From Lacticaseibacillus casei DSM 20011 = JCM 1134 = ATCC 393 (GTDB taxonomy: Bacteria; Bacillota; Bacilli; Lactobacillales; Lactobacillaceae): a stretch of DNA of 64,000 nucleotides. Below the pieces are notes generated by a model. It did no database searches. It worked only from the letters and a program-made list of their open reading frames with translations, and was not told where the DNA came from. The stretch's first letter is position 1. Every line of letters starts with the position of its first letter. This document shows positions 54,747 to 63,334 of this stretch, one piece after another. The DNA is taken from the NCBI RefSeq assembly GCF_000829055.1, contig NZ_AP012544.1:620001-684000 (forward strand). Reading direction: 5' to 3'. The translations under genes and the position numbers were made by a program.

Positions 54747-54885
54747 CGGGGGCCCCTATGTAGGTCGCAGGGGACCTCACACACCAGTGTCCATTTGCCG
54801 AAAACCCATTTTTTGAAAAATTTCGGCTTTTTAGACTTGAATCCCAATAAATAGCGGTTTCTGATGCTGAAAGGAGGTGTGTTTT
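54747..54885. other. HNH-terS intergenic region, candidate cos
   Basis: Begins with the GC-rich CGGGGGCCCCTATGTAGGTC, then GCAGGGGACCTCACACACC, which contains partial symmetry (GGTC..GGACC and GGGGCCCC). This is the usual place of cos in HNH-carrying phages. An AT-rich stretch with AAACCC/GAAAAA motifs follows. Site assignment is tentative. Confidence 0.4.
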
Positions 54886-55353
54886 TTGCCTGAAAATCAA
54901 CCAAAATTGACAGTATTGCACTCAAAAAGCTCAAATACCGTGACAGCTGATGACGATGATCTTAAGGAGATCCAGAACACACCGCCAGCTCATCTTGATG
55001 ACGAAGCAAGCCGACTTTGGAAGGCGATTGTTCCGGAAATAAAGAAAATTGGCTATCTTAAAAAGATAGATCAGCCAGCGCTTGAATTGTATTGCCGTTA
55101 TTACGCTCTTTACATCAAGTCAGAGCAGCTGATTGAACAGCAAGGGTTGTGGATCTATGACAATGACAATGTTGCTGTTAAACGTTCTCCCGGAGCGATA
55201 CAGATGGACTCTTGTGTAAAAAACATGAAGTCACTAGGACATGATTTAGGCCTTACGTTTGATTCTGGATTACGTCAGATAACTGTCGAAGAGCCAGAAA
55301 AGCCTAAGCAAGATAGCCCATTAAAGGAGGTTGGATTTGGTGCAGACGTTTGA
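54886..55353 (+). CDS. terS: Terminase small subunit, P27 family
   Basis: 155 residues. P27-type layout: PPAHLDDEASRLWKAIVPEI, YLKKIDQPALELYCRYYALY, RSPGAIQMDSCVKNMKSLGHDLGLT-type C-terminal region. Recognises cos/pac DNA and loads TerL. TTG 54886 is 8 nt after AAAGGAGG; the GTG at 54877 lies inside that site. Confidence 0.88.
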   Translation: MPENQPKLTVLHSKSSNTVTADDDDLKEIQNTPPAHLDDEASRLWKAIVPEIKKIGYLKKIDQPALELYCRYYALYIKSEQLIEQQGLWIYDNDNVAVKRSPGAIQMDSCVKNMKSLGHDLGLTFDSGLRQITVEEPEKPKQDSPLKEVGFGADV

Positions 55354-57229
55354 TTTTACCGGCGTGCGTGATATCTGTAGCTGCGTAAAGCCATACCAAT
55401 CGGACTATCAAAAGTTGCTAGATAAGTACCATGATCCAGGGACAAGGTACGCTTATGACGTGATGTTTACGGATAAGTACATGACTGGTAGAGACGTTCA
55501 GCTGGCATGTATTCGGCACTTAAACGATTTGCTTAGAATTGGCAATGATGATTTCCCCTACCAATACAGCTCAGACATGGTCAACGCAATTGAATACTTT
55601 TCACGGTTGCTGCCCAATCCAGACGACACCTCAAAGAAAATTCAGCCATTCAAATGGCAATCGTTTATCCTTGATAGCTTGATTGGTTGGCGAACCGTTG
55701 ACAATGGCACCCGATTCACAACTTCCAACATATCTATTGCTCGGCAGCAAGGCAAGACTTGGCTTGCTTCTATCCTGATCAATTTCTACTACTTTGTAGT
55801 GTGCTGGAATGCGACATCACAGGACTTGCTGGTGGCCAGCTACGATAGTGAACATGCAACCAAGCTGTTCAATGACGTATCTTTACAGGCAAAGACAATT
55901 TTATCTCTGCCGGACTTTGCAGATGATGCAAGAGAGCGAGGCGTGGAAGCTCAAACCACGCAAGTTATTGCAAAAAACACTAAGAACACGATCCGAAAAG
56001 GTACCTCACAGGGCGGTGGCTTTGATAGTTTCCACAATGCAATCGCTGTTTATGATGAAATTGGCAACTTAAGGCCGGCCTTGAATGAGACCTTAAAGCA
56101 GATTACATCCGGGCAAAATGGCATTAAGAACCGAATGTTTGTCAAGATTTCAACAGCTTATCCTGATATCAAGGTTAAGTTTAAGAATGATGAAGACGTA
56201 ACTAGGGCTGCCATTGAGCATGACGCCGTTCGAGACGCTGACAACGTTTTTCAAGTAATTTATTCTCAGGACTCGGAGGATGAGGTATTTGAACCCGAAA
56301 CATGGGCCAAATCAAATCCTAATTTGATTGAGCTGCCTAAAAGCAAACGCGATAACCTTCAAAAGGCTCTTAATCAAGATCGCAACGATAACGAACGTGA
56401 GGGAACGCTTGAAACCTTCGTAAATAAGTCATTAAACCTGTGGAGCCGGCGCTTTCAGAACAGCTATCTGTCTCTAGATACCATTCAGCGCAGTATTATC
56501 GACCATTTTGATGTGAATGGACGTGATGTGTTCATTGGATTTGACGGATCACAGACCAATGATAATACATCTTTTGGCTTCATTTATCCGTACACTGATC
56601 ATGACAAACACATGTTTCATGTTCAGCAGCACAGCTTTATTCCCTTCGCACAGGCAAAAACCATTGAAGCCAAGTCGAAACAGGACGGATTAGATTACCT
56701 TAAATTGCAAGATAAAGGCTTTGTTGACATCACCAATCTTGCATCAGGCGTAATCAATACCAATCAGGTTTATCAGTGGTTGGTTGATTACGTTAATCAA
56801 CATCGGCTCAAAGTAAAATTCATTATTGCAGATCCAAACCATGGTGAATGGCTAGAAAAGAAACTGGAGAATTATCAACCGCAGTGGCAATGGTTTCCCT
56901 TGCCTCCTACCTCGTTCAAGCTGAATGAGCCTACTAAAGACTTTCAGAATTTGTTTATTAATGGCAACATTTCGATGCTGAACGATCCCCTCCTGATTGA
57001 TGGGCTGAACAACGCTGTGTTGGTAGAAGATCGCGGCGGTTCGGTCAAGATTGACCGTCAAAATCGCACGAGTGATCATATTGATACGACTGATGCGCTT
57101 ATTAATGCCCATGCGCAGGCAAAGTTCTATTTTGAAAACTATCATGATGAGGGATATAACCCGTTGAATGATTTGGACGCGCAGGAAAAACGTGACTTTT
57201 TCAAGGCAATGTTTGGAGGTGGTAAATAA
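55340..57229 (+). CDS. terL: Terminase large subunit
   Basis: 629 residues. ATPase domain: Walker A ARQQGKTWLAS, Walker B AVYDEIGNL, coupling motif region FVKISTAYPD. Nuclease domain: acidic residues in FIGFDGSQTNDN, IIADPNHGEW and DHIDTTDALINAHAQAKF. Cuts concatemers and pumps DNA into proheads. GTG 55340 lies 9 nt after AAAGGAGG; it overlaps terS by 14 nt. Confidence 0.95.
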   Translation: MQTFDFTGVRDICSCVKPYQSDYQKLLDKYHDPGTRYAYDVMFTDKYMTGRDVQLACIRHLNDLLRIGNDDFPYQYSSDMVNAIEYFSRLLPNPDDTSKKIQPFKWQSFILDSLIGWRTVDNGTRFTTSNISIARQQGKTWLASILINFYYFVVCWNATSQDLLVASYDSEHATKLFNDVSLQAKTILSLPDFADDARERGVEAQTTQVIAKNTKNTIRKGTSQGGGFDSFHNAIAVYDEIGNLRPALNETLKQITSGQNGIKNRMFVKISTAYPDIKVKFKNDEDVTRAAIEHDAVRDADNVFQVIYSQDSEDEVFEPETWAKSNPNLIELPKSKRDNLQKALNQDRNDNEREGTLETFVNKSLNLWSRRFQNSYLSLDTIQRSIIDHFDVNGRDVFIGFDGSQTNDNTSFGFIYPYTDHDKHMFHVQQHSFIPFAQAKTIEAKSKQDGLDYLKLQDKGFVDITNLASGVINTNQVYQWLVDYVNQHRLKVKFIIADPNHGEWLEKKLENYQPQWQWFPLPPTSFKLNEPTKDFQNLFINGNISMLNDPLLIDGLNNAVLVEDRGGSVKIDRQNRTSDHIDTTDALINAHAQAKFYFENYHDEGYNPLNDLDAQEKRDFFKAMFGGGK

Positions 57230-57402
57230 TGGCAAAGATTATTAGCAATTTATTTAGCAATTGGGGCACAGTGATGCTGTTCGTCATTGGCTTAGCACTG
57301 ATTGCATTGGCGGCATTCACCTTTAATATTGTAATTGGCTATCTAGTTGCGGGTATTGAGACGTGCTTAGCTGCTTATATTTTGGACAAAGAAAGGGGGT
57401 GA
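57229..57402 (+). CDS. Small phage membrane protein, DUF1056-like
   Basis: 57 residues, two membrane helices (WGTVMLFVIGLALIALAAF; IGYLVAGIETCLAAYIL). Lies between terL and portal, where DUF1056 proteins occur in lactobacillar phages. Shares one base with the terL stop. Confidence 0.7.
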   Translation: MAKIISNLFSNWGTVMLFVIGLALIALAAFTFNIVIGYLVAGIETCLAAYILDKERG

Positions 57403-57408
57403 AGCTAA

Positions 57409-58560
57409 ATGGGACTTCTAACCCCTAAAAATTTCAGCAAACGCAATGCCAAAAATATGGTCTATCCGAGCAATTCTGCTTTTTTCACGACCACGGTTGG
57501 CGGCATGCAGCTGTCTTATGTTTCGGCGCTGTCCGCTTTGCAAAATACTAATGTTTATAGCGTAATCAACCGTATTGCGAGCGATGTTGCCTCGGCACAC
57601 TTCAAAACTGAAAATACTGCGACATTGAACCGACTTGAGAGTCCTAGCGGCTTGATAGGCCGGTTTTCTTTTTGGCAAGGTGCGTTGATGCAACTTTGCT
57701 TGTCAGGTAACGACTATATCCCGTTAGTTGGGCAGAATATGGAGCATATTCCTAACTCTGACGTCCAAATTAATTATTTACCAGGCAATATGGGCATTGT
57801 TTATACGGTTTTGGAGAGCAATGATCGGCCTCAAATGGTGCTTAGGCAAGACCAAATGCTGCACTTTAGGCTCATGCCAGACCCACAATATCGGTATTTG
57901 ATTGGTCGATCGCCTTTAGAGAGCTTGCAAAACGCCCTTAATTTGGACGATAAAGCCTCAAAGAGCAACATGAGCGCTATGGAAAATCAGATTAATCCTG
58001 CCGGTCAGCTAAAAATAAGTAACTATTTAAGCGATGGTAAAGACTTAGAATCGGCTCGTGAAGAGTTTGAAAAGGCGAACACCGGTGATAACTCCGGTCG
58101 CTTGATGGTTTTACCCGATGGGTTCGATTACACCCAGCTTGAAATGAAGACTGACGTTTTTAAGGCCTTGGCTGACAATTCAGCATACTCTGCTGATCAA
58201 ATCTCCAAGGCCTTTGGTGTGCCCAGCGACATTTTGGGTGGTGGCACATCGACTGAAAGCCAACATTCCAACATTGACCAAATCAAGGCAACATATCTGG
58301 CAAACTTAAACTCATATGTTAATCCGATCCTGGATGAGTTGCGCTTGAAGATGAACGCACCTGACCTCGAATTGGATATCAAAGATATGTTGGATGTTGA
58401 TGATTCGGCGCTTATCAACCAGGTATCAAATCTTGCTAAAGCTGGGGTGCTAGGTGCAGAACAGGCACAATTTATACTCACCCGATCTGGTTTTTTGCCA
58501 GATAACTTGCCGGAGTTCAAACCACTTACTAACCAAACGAAGGGAGGTGATGACAAGTGA
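57409..58560 (+). CDS. Portal protein, HK97 family
   Basis: 383 residues; HK97-type portal (SALSALQNTNVYSVINRIAS; LCLSGNDYIPLV; HFRLMPDPQYRYLIGRSPLE; KAFGVPSDILGG). Forms the dodecameric DNA entry ring at the capsid vertex. GGGGGTGAAG upstream. Ends overlapping the protease start by 4 nt. Confidence 0.94.
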   Translation: MGLLTPKNFSKRNAKNMVYPSNSAFFTTTVGGMQLSYVSALSALQNTNVYSVINRIASDVASAHFKTENTATLNRLESPSGLIGRFSFWQGALMQLCLSGNDYIPLVGQNMEHIPNSDVQINYLPGNMGIVYTVLESNDRPQMVLRQDQMLHFRLMPDPQYRYLIGRSPLESLQNALNLDDKASKSNMSAMENQINPAGQLKISNYLSDGKDLESAREEFEKANTGDNSGRLMVLPDGFDYTQLEMKTDVFKALADNSAYSADQISKAFGVPSDILGGGTSTESQHSNIDQIKATYLANLNSYVNPILDELRLKMNAPDLELDIKDMLDVDDSALINQVSNLAKAGVLGAEQAQFILTRSGFLPDNLPEFKPLTNQTKGGDDK

Positions 58561-59243
58561 TTATTCCTGTTAAGGGCTACATTACAAGCGATGATTCTGC
58601 CCCTATTTATCGTGATTGGTTAGGAATGACTGTAACATCTCCATCCGATATTGTTCAATCACTTCCAAATGACGGGTCTGATGTTGTATTAGAAATCGCG
58701 TCAGATGGCGGGGAAGTTGACCCAGCTACAGAAGTATGCAACGCACTGCGTGATTATAAAGGCAATGTAACGGCAAAGATCGTATCAAACGCATACTCTG
58801 CTGCAACAATTGTTGCTATGGGGGCCAATAAGGTTCAGATGGCGCCAGGTGCCAAGATGATGATTCATCGAGCATCAAGTGATGCTAGTGGCAATTCGCA
58901 CGAGATGGATGCCGCTTCTGGCATGCTACAAACCACCGATAGCGCAATTGCAAACCTGTACTCTGCAAAGACGGGCAAGCCTGCCAATGACTTTTTGGCA
59001 TTGATGGACAAAGAAACTTGGCTCGACGCAGACGATGCAATCAATCTGGGCCTAGCCGATGAAAAGCTAGACTTCGATACGCCAATTGTAAATGCGGTGG
59101 GCCCGATTATTTCGCATCAAGCAGTTCAACGAATTAAGAATCTGAAAGATGAAAATGAAAAGCTACGTAGTCAACTTCCAAAGCAGAACGATCTGCTAAC
59201 CAAGAAGCTGGCTATTTTTTATGACAAAAAGGAGGTCCAATAA
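58557..59243 (+). CDS. Head maturation protease, ClpP-like
   Basis: 228 residues with the ClpP fold: IASDGGEVDPATEV, the catalytic Ser in NAYSAATIVAMGA, the catalytic His in KMMIHRASS, and an Asp in the DKETWLDADDAI region. Cleaves the capsid delta domain and itself. GTG start. C-terminal helix serves as prohead linker. Confidence 0.94.
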   Translation: MIIPVKGYITSDDSAPIYRDWLGMTVTSPSDIVQSLPNDGSDVVLEIASDGGEVDPATEVCNALRDYKGNVTAKIVSNAYSAATIVAMGANKVQMAPGAKMMIHRASSDASGNSHEMDAASGMLQTTDSAIANLYSAKTGKPANDFLALMDKETWLDADDAINLGLADEKLDFDTPIVNAVGPIISHQAVQRIKNLKDENEKLRSQLPKQNDLLTKKLAIFYDKKEVQ

Positions 59244-60427
59244 TGGACAAATTACAAACGCTTTTTAATGAAGTTAGCGCCAAGTGTGCCGACCTAAATG
59301 CTCAACTCAACGCCAAGTTACAAGACGAAAACGCTTCGGTTGACGATTTTCAAAAGATCAAGGATGACTTGACCGCTGCGAAGGCACGCCGGGACGCTAT
59401 TAACGATCAGATTAAAGCACTTGAAGCTGAAAACAAGGATGATTCTAACTCTGAAAAACCAAACGACAAGGCTAATCCGAATGGTACCGACTTAAAGAAA
59501 AAGCCAATTGACGCCAAGAAGAAAGCTATCAACGACTTTATCCATAGTCATGGCAAGGTAATTGATGCTGCAGCCGGCCACGTCACTTCGACCGAAGCAG
59601 GCGTGCTGATTCCGGAAGAAATCATCTATGACCCTAACGCAGAAGTAAATTCGGTTGTGGATCTTTCCACTCTGGTCACCAAGACACCGGTTACCACTCC
59701 TAAGGGCACGTACCCTATTTTGAAACGGGCAACCGATCGTTTTTCTAGCGTGGCAGAACTGGCTGAGAATCCGGCACTTGCTGAACCGAATTTCACTCAA
59801 GTAGATTGGTCAGTCACTACGTATCGTGGCTCAATCCCACTTTCGGAAGAGGCTATTGCCGATTCACAAGTCGATTTGACTGCGCTTGTTGGTCAATCTA
59901 TTAAGGAAAAGTCTGTTAATACTTACAACGCGATGATTGCGCCAGTATTGCAGTCATTTGCAGCTAAAGCAACGACAACTGATACTTTGGTAGACAGTCT
60001 TAAGCACATCCTGAATGTTGATCTTGACCCGGCATATAGCCGTGCGCTTGTGGTTACTCAGTCTTTGTTCAACACGCTTGACACTTTAAAGGATAAGAAC
60101 GGCCGCTACTTGCTTCATGACGCCTCCGATTCTATTACTGACGGAACTGCAAAGGGCACGATTCTTGGTGTTCCCGTATATGTTGTTGGTGATACTCTTC
60201 TCGGCTCTCTTGCCGGTGATCAAAAGGCATTCGTTGGTGACTTGAAGCGTGGTGTCCTGTTTACGGATCGTCAACAGGTGACGCTTGCATGGATTGACAA
60301 CAGCATTTGGGGCCAATATCTTGGTGCCGCATTCCGGTTTGGCGTCCAAAAGGCCGATAGCAATGCCGGATATTTTGTAACCAACACAGATGCTGCATCC
60401 GGTTCAACTTCAGGTACTGGTAAGTAA
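59243..60427 (+). CDS. Major capsid protein, HK97 fold
   Basis: 394 residues. The N-terminal ~95 are a charged coiled coil (delta/scaffold domain: LNEVSAKCADLNAQLNAKLQ-like, then KDDLTAAKARRDAINDQIKA), followed by the HK97 capsid domain (SVVDLSTLVTKTPVTTPKGT; WSVTTYRGSIPLSEEAIADS; RYLLHDASDSITDGTAKGTI). The protease encoded upstream should cut near residue 95-110. GGAGGTCC upstream. Confidence 0.94.
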   Translation: MDKLQTLFNEVSAKCADLNAQLNAKLQDENASVDDFQKIKDDLTAAKARRDAINDQIKALEAENKDDSNSEKPNDKANPNGTDLKKKPIDAKKKAINDFIHSHGKVIDAAAGHVTSTEAGVLIPEEIIYDPNAEVNSVVDLSTLVTKTPVTTPKGTYPILKRATDRFSSVAELAENPALAEPNFTQVDWSVTTYRGSIPLSEEAIADSQVDLTALVGQSIKEKSVNTYNAMIAPVLQSFAAKATTTDTLVDSLKHILNVDLDPAYSRALVVTQSLFNTLDTLKDKNGRYLLHDASDSITDGTAKGTILGVPVYVVGDTLLGSLAGDQKAFVGDLKRGVLFTDRQQVTLAWIDNSIWGQYLGAAFRFGVQKADSNAGYFVTNTDAASGSTSGTGK

Positions 60428-60497
60428 TACGATTTCAGTCGCCTAAGAAATAAACAATTCGCCGATATGACGGGCGGCTGCTGAAGGAGGGCTGAAT

Positions 60498-60842
60498 ATG
60501 GCAGATGAAACGGCTGATACCGTTGGAGTTACCGCTGATGATATGCAATCCTATCTTAATCTGGACAGTGATGGCGATGCATCGATTCTAGAAGGCTTGA
60601 TTAGTACGGCGGAAAGCGCAGTGATGAATGCCATCGATGACACGATTGCGGTTGAAGTTTATCGAACGTACCCTCTGTTCAATCAGGCGGTTCGGGTTCT
60701 GGTAGACTTCATGTACTACAGTCGTGGCACGTTGTCTGACCAAAGTAAGGCCTATCCACCCAGCTATGCTTACATGATCAACAGTATTCGTTGGAAGATT
60801 CAGCGTGATCAAGCAGCAAAGGCTGGTGGGAATGATGGCTAA
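60498..60842 (+). CDS. Head-tail connector protein (gp6-like)
   Basis: 114 residues, helical; MQSYLNLDSDGDASILEGLI and AVRVLVDFMYYSRGTLSD match the gp6/DNA-packaging connector family that sits under the portal. AAGGAGGG upstream. Confidence 0.85.
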   Translation: MADETADTVGVTADDMQSYLNLDSDGDASILEGLISTAESAVMNAIDDTIAVEVYRTYPLFNQAVRVLVDFMYYSRGTLSDQSKAYPPSYAYMINSIRWKIQRDQAAKAGGNDG

Positions 60843-61176
60843 ATTTAAAGTAGCCGATTTCAGCCGCAAGGTTGATCTCGGCTCTCCACAATCACACAAG
60901 ACTGGTGCCGGCATTAATATCACTAGCTTTGTTCCGAATTATAGTCTGCATTTCAAGCAGCAGACGCGGACACTCACCCAGCAGTACACTCTTGTGGGCA
61001 CACGTTTGGACAATTCAATCACTATTATAGTCCGTCACGACACTAGAAATGCTAGTCAGAAACAGGCACGCCTTGATGGTATTGTGTATGACATTTCAGA
61101 CATTAGCCCGGACGACAGTAACGATGCTATTCGTTATGACTATCTGACCCTAGTCAAAACAACTAAGGGGGCATAA
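60832..61176 (+). CDS. Head closure/head-tail joining protein
   Basis: 114 residues of beta-rich type (KQQTRTLTQQYTLVGTRLDN; ARLDGIVYDISDISPDD; DYLTLVKTTKG), typical of SPP1 gp16 / HK97 head-closure proteins. ATG 60832 or 60835 follows GGTGGG; the frame opens earlier, inside the previous gene. Confidence 0.82.
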   Translation: MMAKFKVADFSRKVDLGSPQSHKTGAGINITSFVPNYSLHFKQQTRTLTQQYTLVGTRLDNSITIIVRHDTRNASQKQARLDGIVYDISDISPDDSNDAIRYDYLTLVKTTKGA

Positions 61177-61178
61177 CC

Positions 61179-61598
61179 GTGGACATGGATGAAGCACTTG
61201 GCCAATGGCTTAAGCAAGTATCAAAGGCCGCACAGCTTTCTGTATCCGACCAAGAGAAGATTACCAAGGCTGGTGCTGATGTTTACGCCAAGGAGCTAGC
61301 AGAGACCACCAAAGAAAAACACCCAAATACTAAGGGAGACGGCGGTAAGTATGGACATTTGAGCGAGGACATCAGTAGTGCTGCGGGAGATATTGACGGT
61401 GACCATAATGGAAGTTCAACGGTTGGGTTCCACAATAAAGCCCACATTGCTCGCTTCTTAAATGACGGGACAAAGAACATCCGTGCTGACCATTTTGTTG
61501 ATAATGCCCGTGACGATGCCAAAGATGCTGTATTTGCCGCTGAAGCCGAGAAATATCAGGCAATGATTGCCAAAGCGAATGGCGGTGACAGCAAGTGA
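61179..61598 (+). CDS. HK97 gp10-like tail component
   Basis: 139 residues; DVYAKELAETTKEKHPNTKG, STVGFHNKAHIARFLNDGTK, ADHFVDNARDDAKDAV match the gp10 neck/tail completion family. GTG start just after the preceding stop. Confidence 0.85.
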   Translation: MDMDEALGQWLKQVSKAAQLSVSDQEKITKAGADVYAKELAETTKEKHPNTKGDGGKYGHLSEDISSAAGDIDGDHNGSSTVGFHNKAHIARFLNDGTKNIRADHFVDNARDDAKDAVFAAEAEKYQAMIAKANGGDSK

Positions 61599-61966
61599 GT
61601 GCAGTAGATGATGCAGTAACAGTGCTGAATCAGGCACATATTGCTGGTATTGACGCTATTTATGGTAATAACTTGCCAAAATCAGAGCTAGACAATGTGA
61701 ACAAAACAGTTGTTCTTGTCACTGATTCCGCCGATGATCCAGCATCTTTTGGTAATAATGACTTTTGGTCACTAAATCAAGAAGTTGAATTGCAGATTTG
61801 GTACGCGCAATTGCTCGATTCTGATACCGAGGCCATTGAGATAGCCATGATGAAGGCTTTTACTCATCAGCATTGGCAGGTAGCCGCGGTTAGACAACGA
61901 ACATTTGACCCAGACACACAGCAACTTTTTAACACATTTTATTTCAGTAGAACAAAGAATATTTAG
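61595..61966 (+). CDS. Tail completion protein (DUF806-like)
   Basis: 123 residues. The pattern VNKTVVLVTDSADDPASFGN and FWSLNQEVELQIWYAQLLDS is that of tail terminator/DUF806 proteins of lactobacillar phages. ATGA-type overlap with its neighbour. Confidence 0.8.
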   Translation: MSAVDDAVTVLNQAHIAGIDAIYGNNLPKSELDNVNKTVVLVTDSADDPASFGNNDFWSLNQEVELQIWYAQLLDSDTEAIEIAMMKAFTHQHWQVAAVRQRTFDPDTQQLFNTFYFSRTKNI

Positions 61967-61977
61967 GAGGCATTCAA

Positions 61978-62613
61978 ATGGCAACAGTAGGTTTATATGG
62001 GATTGCTTTTGGGTTAGTTGACAATAACCAGAAGATTATTGCAGATGCAACTAACGGATTAGGGACAGACGGAGTTTATCAGGTTGGACGTGCAGATCTT
62101 GGCGGTAAAACTGCTAACATCACTGGCTTATCAGCCGCACCTGTCAAAATTTATGGATTCAATCAAGTACAAGACGTGACAATGCCAACGAGCGAGCCTT
62201 CGGTGGCCATTGACATTAATAATTTGAACTTCCAAATTAAGCAAAAGATTAAGGGGTTTGTATCAGATGGCAAGGGCGGATATGTTGACGAAAACCTGAA
62301 AGCACATGTGGCTTTGCTTATCACGGCGCAAACGATTGATCGACAGCATTTTGTTTATTACGGTTTTGGCGATGGTATTTTGACCGAAACCGCAGCTAAC
62401 ATCCAGACTGATAACAATGCTGAACAGCGTACTGATGACACTTTAACTTACACTGCTCTTTCCACGATTGCCTTCAATAGCCAACCGTACAAGATTTACA
62501 GTGATCTTGATCCTAAGTTCGACAAAGCCAACATGTACAAAGAGGTATTCGGTGGCTACGTATTGCCGGCAAGTTCAACAGGATCTGGTACCACTGCAAC
62601 TCCAGCTAAATAA
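61978..62613 (+). CDS. Major tail (tube) protein
   Basis: 211 residues; TVGLYGIAFGLVDNNQKIIA, KTANITGLSAAPVKIYGFNQ, VTMPTSEPSVAIDINNLNFQ, HFVYYGFGDGILTETAANIQ are typical of Lactobacillales siphophage tube proteins. The terminal SSTGSGTTATPAK tail is low complexity. GGAGGCATTC upstream. Confidence 0.88.
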   Translation: MATVGLYGIAFGLVDNNQKIIADATNGLGTDGVYQVGRADLGGKTANITGLSAAPVKIYGFNQVQDVTMPTSEPSVAIDINNLNFQIKQKIKGFVSDGKGGYVDENLKAHVALLITAQTIDRQHFVYYGFGDGILTETAANIQTDNNAEQRTDDTLTYTALSTIAFNSQPYKIYSDLDPKFDKANMYKEVFGGYVLPASSTGSGTTATPAK

Positions 62614-62696
62614 TGCTGACAGACGCAATCTGACACAGTTTCATAGCAACAACTGATGAATGGCTCACGAACGTGCACTATTTTTTATGCTCAAAA

Positions 62697-62741
62697 GTCG
62701 CTTTCTGGTGAACTTGGTGGTGTCCGATTCACCACAGCGAC
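62697..62741 (+). promoter_or_regulatory. Hairpin between tail tube and chaperone genes
   Basis: Two nested stems: GTCGCT / AGCGAC and GGTGAA / TTCACC. Without a T-run it is not a standard terminator; it may reduce readthrough or protect the tube mRNA 3' end. Confidence 0.5.
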
Positions 62742-62770
62742 CTTATCAAATACAAAGGATGGTATTACCA

Positions 62771-63121
62771 ATGAAAATCAAAGTTAGTCAACTTAGCAAT
62801 CGTGTACATGAAGTTAAGACAACCAATCGCAACATGGAAAAGATGTACGACTTACAGTTACTGATGGCCAAGGCAGACGATGTTGCCGATATGGAACCAG
62901 TAGAAATTATTAAGATGCAGCGCGATATGTTGCATGACTCAATCGACTTCTTGACCACCGTTTTAAACCTGAACAAGCAAGAAACGGACAAGCTTGGGGA
63001 TCTAGAATTTGCCGACACTATTCAGGCGGTTAATTACACTTTTGAACGCATGATGGGCATGAGTGATGAGGATATTGACTTAGCTGCCAAGAAGCAGGAT
63101 GCCAGCAAAAGCAAAGATTAA
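62771..63121 (+). CDS. Tail assembly chaperone (G)
   Basis: 116 residues, helical (VEIIKMQRDMLHDSIDFLTT; FADTIQAVNYTFERMMGMSD). Position between tube and tape measure defines the chaperone. ATG 62771 follows AAAGGATGG. It overlaps the next frame by 23 nt; see that entry for possible frameshifting. Confidence 0.82.
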   Translation: MKIKVSQLSNRVHEVKTTNRNMEKMYDLQLLMAKADDVADMEPVEIIKMQRDMLHDSIDFLTTVLNLNKQETDKLGDLEFADTIQAVNYTFERMMGMSDEDIDLAAKKQDASKSKD

Positions 63122-63329
63122 CCCAGCCGTCAAAGTTTATGAACTTGAAAATCAGCTACAAGACTTTAGATTGATGAAAAAGCAAGCAGTCATGTATTTC
63201 CACTGGTCAATGCAGGATTTTGATGATGCCGACTATTTTGAAATGCTGGAAATGATGTCCGCCAAGGATAAGAAAGACCGGCCAATTGATCCGGCAATTA
63301 TGTGGAAGCAATACCAAGAGAAAGGGTGA
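63099..63329 (+). CDS. Tail assembly chaperone (T), possibly made by frameshift
   Basis: 76 residues (YELENQLQDFRLMKKQAVMY; MQDFDDADYFEMLEMMSAKD), the usual T part that is rarely translated alone. It lies in the +1 frame relative to G. The overlap reads AGCAAAAGCAAAGATTAACC; a +1 shift near GAT-TAA-C would fuse G and T. An internal ATG at 63099 has only a weak site. Confidence 0.7.
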   Translation: MPAKAKINPAVKVYELENQLQDFRLMKKQAVMYFHWSMQDFDDADYFEMLEMMSAKDKKDRPIDPAIMWKQYQEKG

Positions 63330-63334
63330 TTAAA

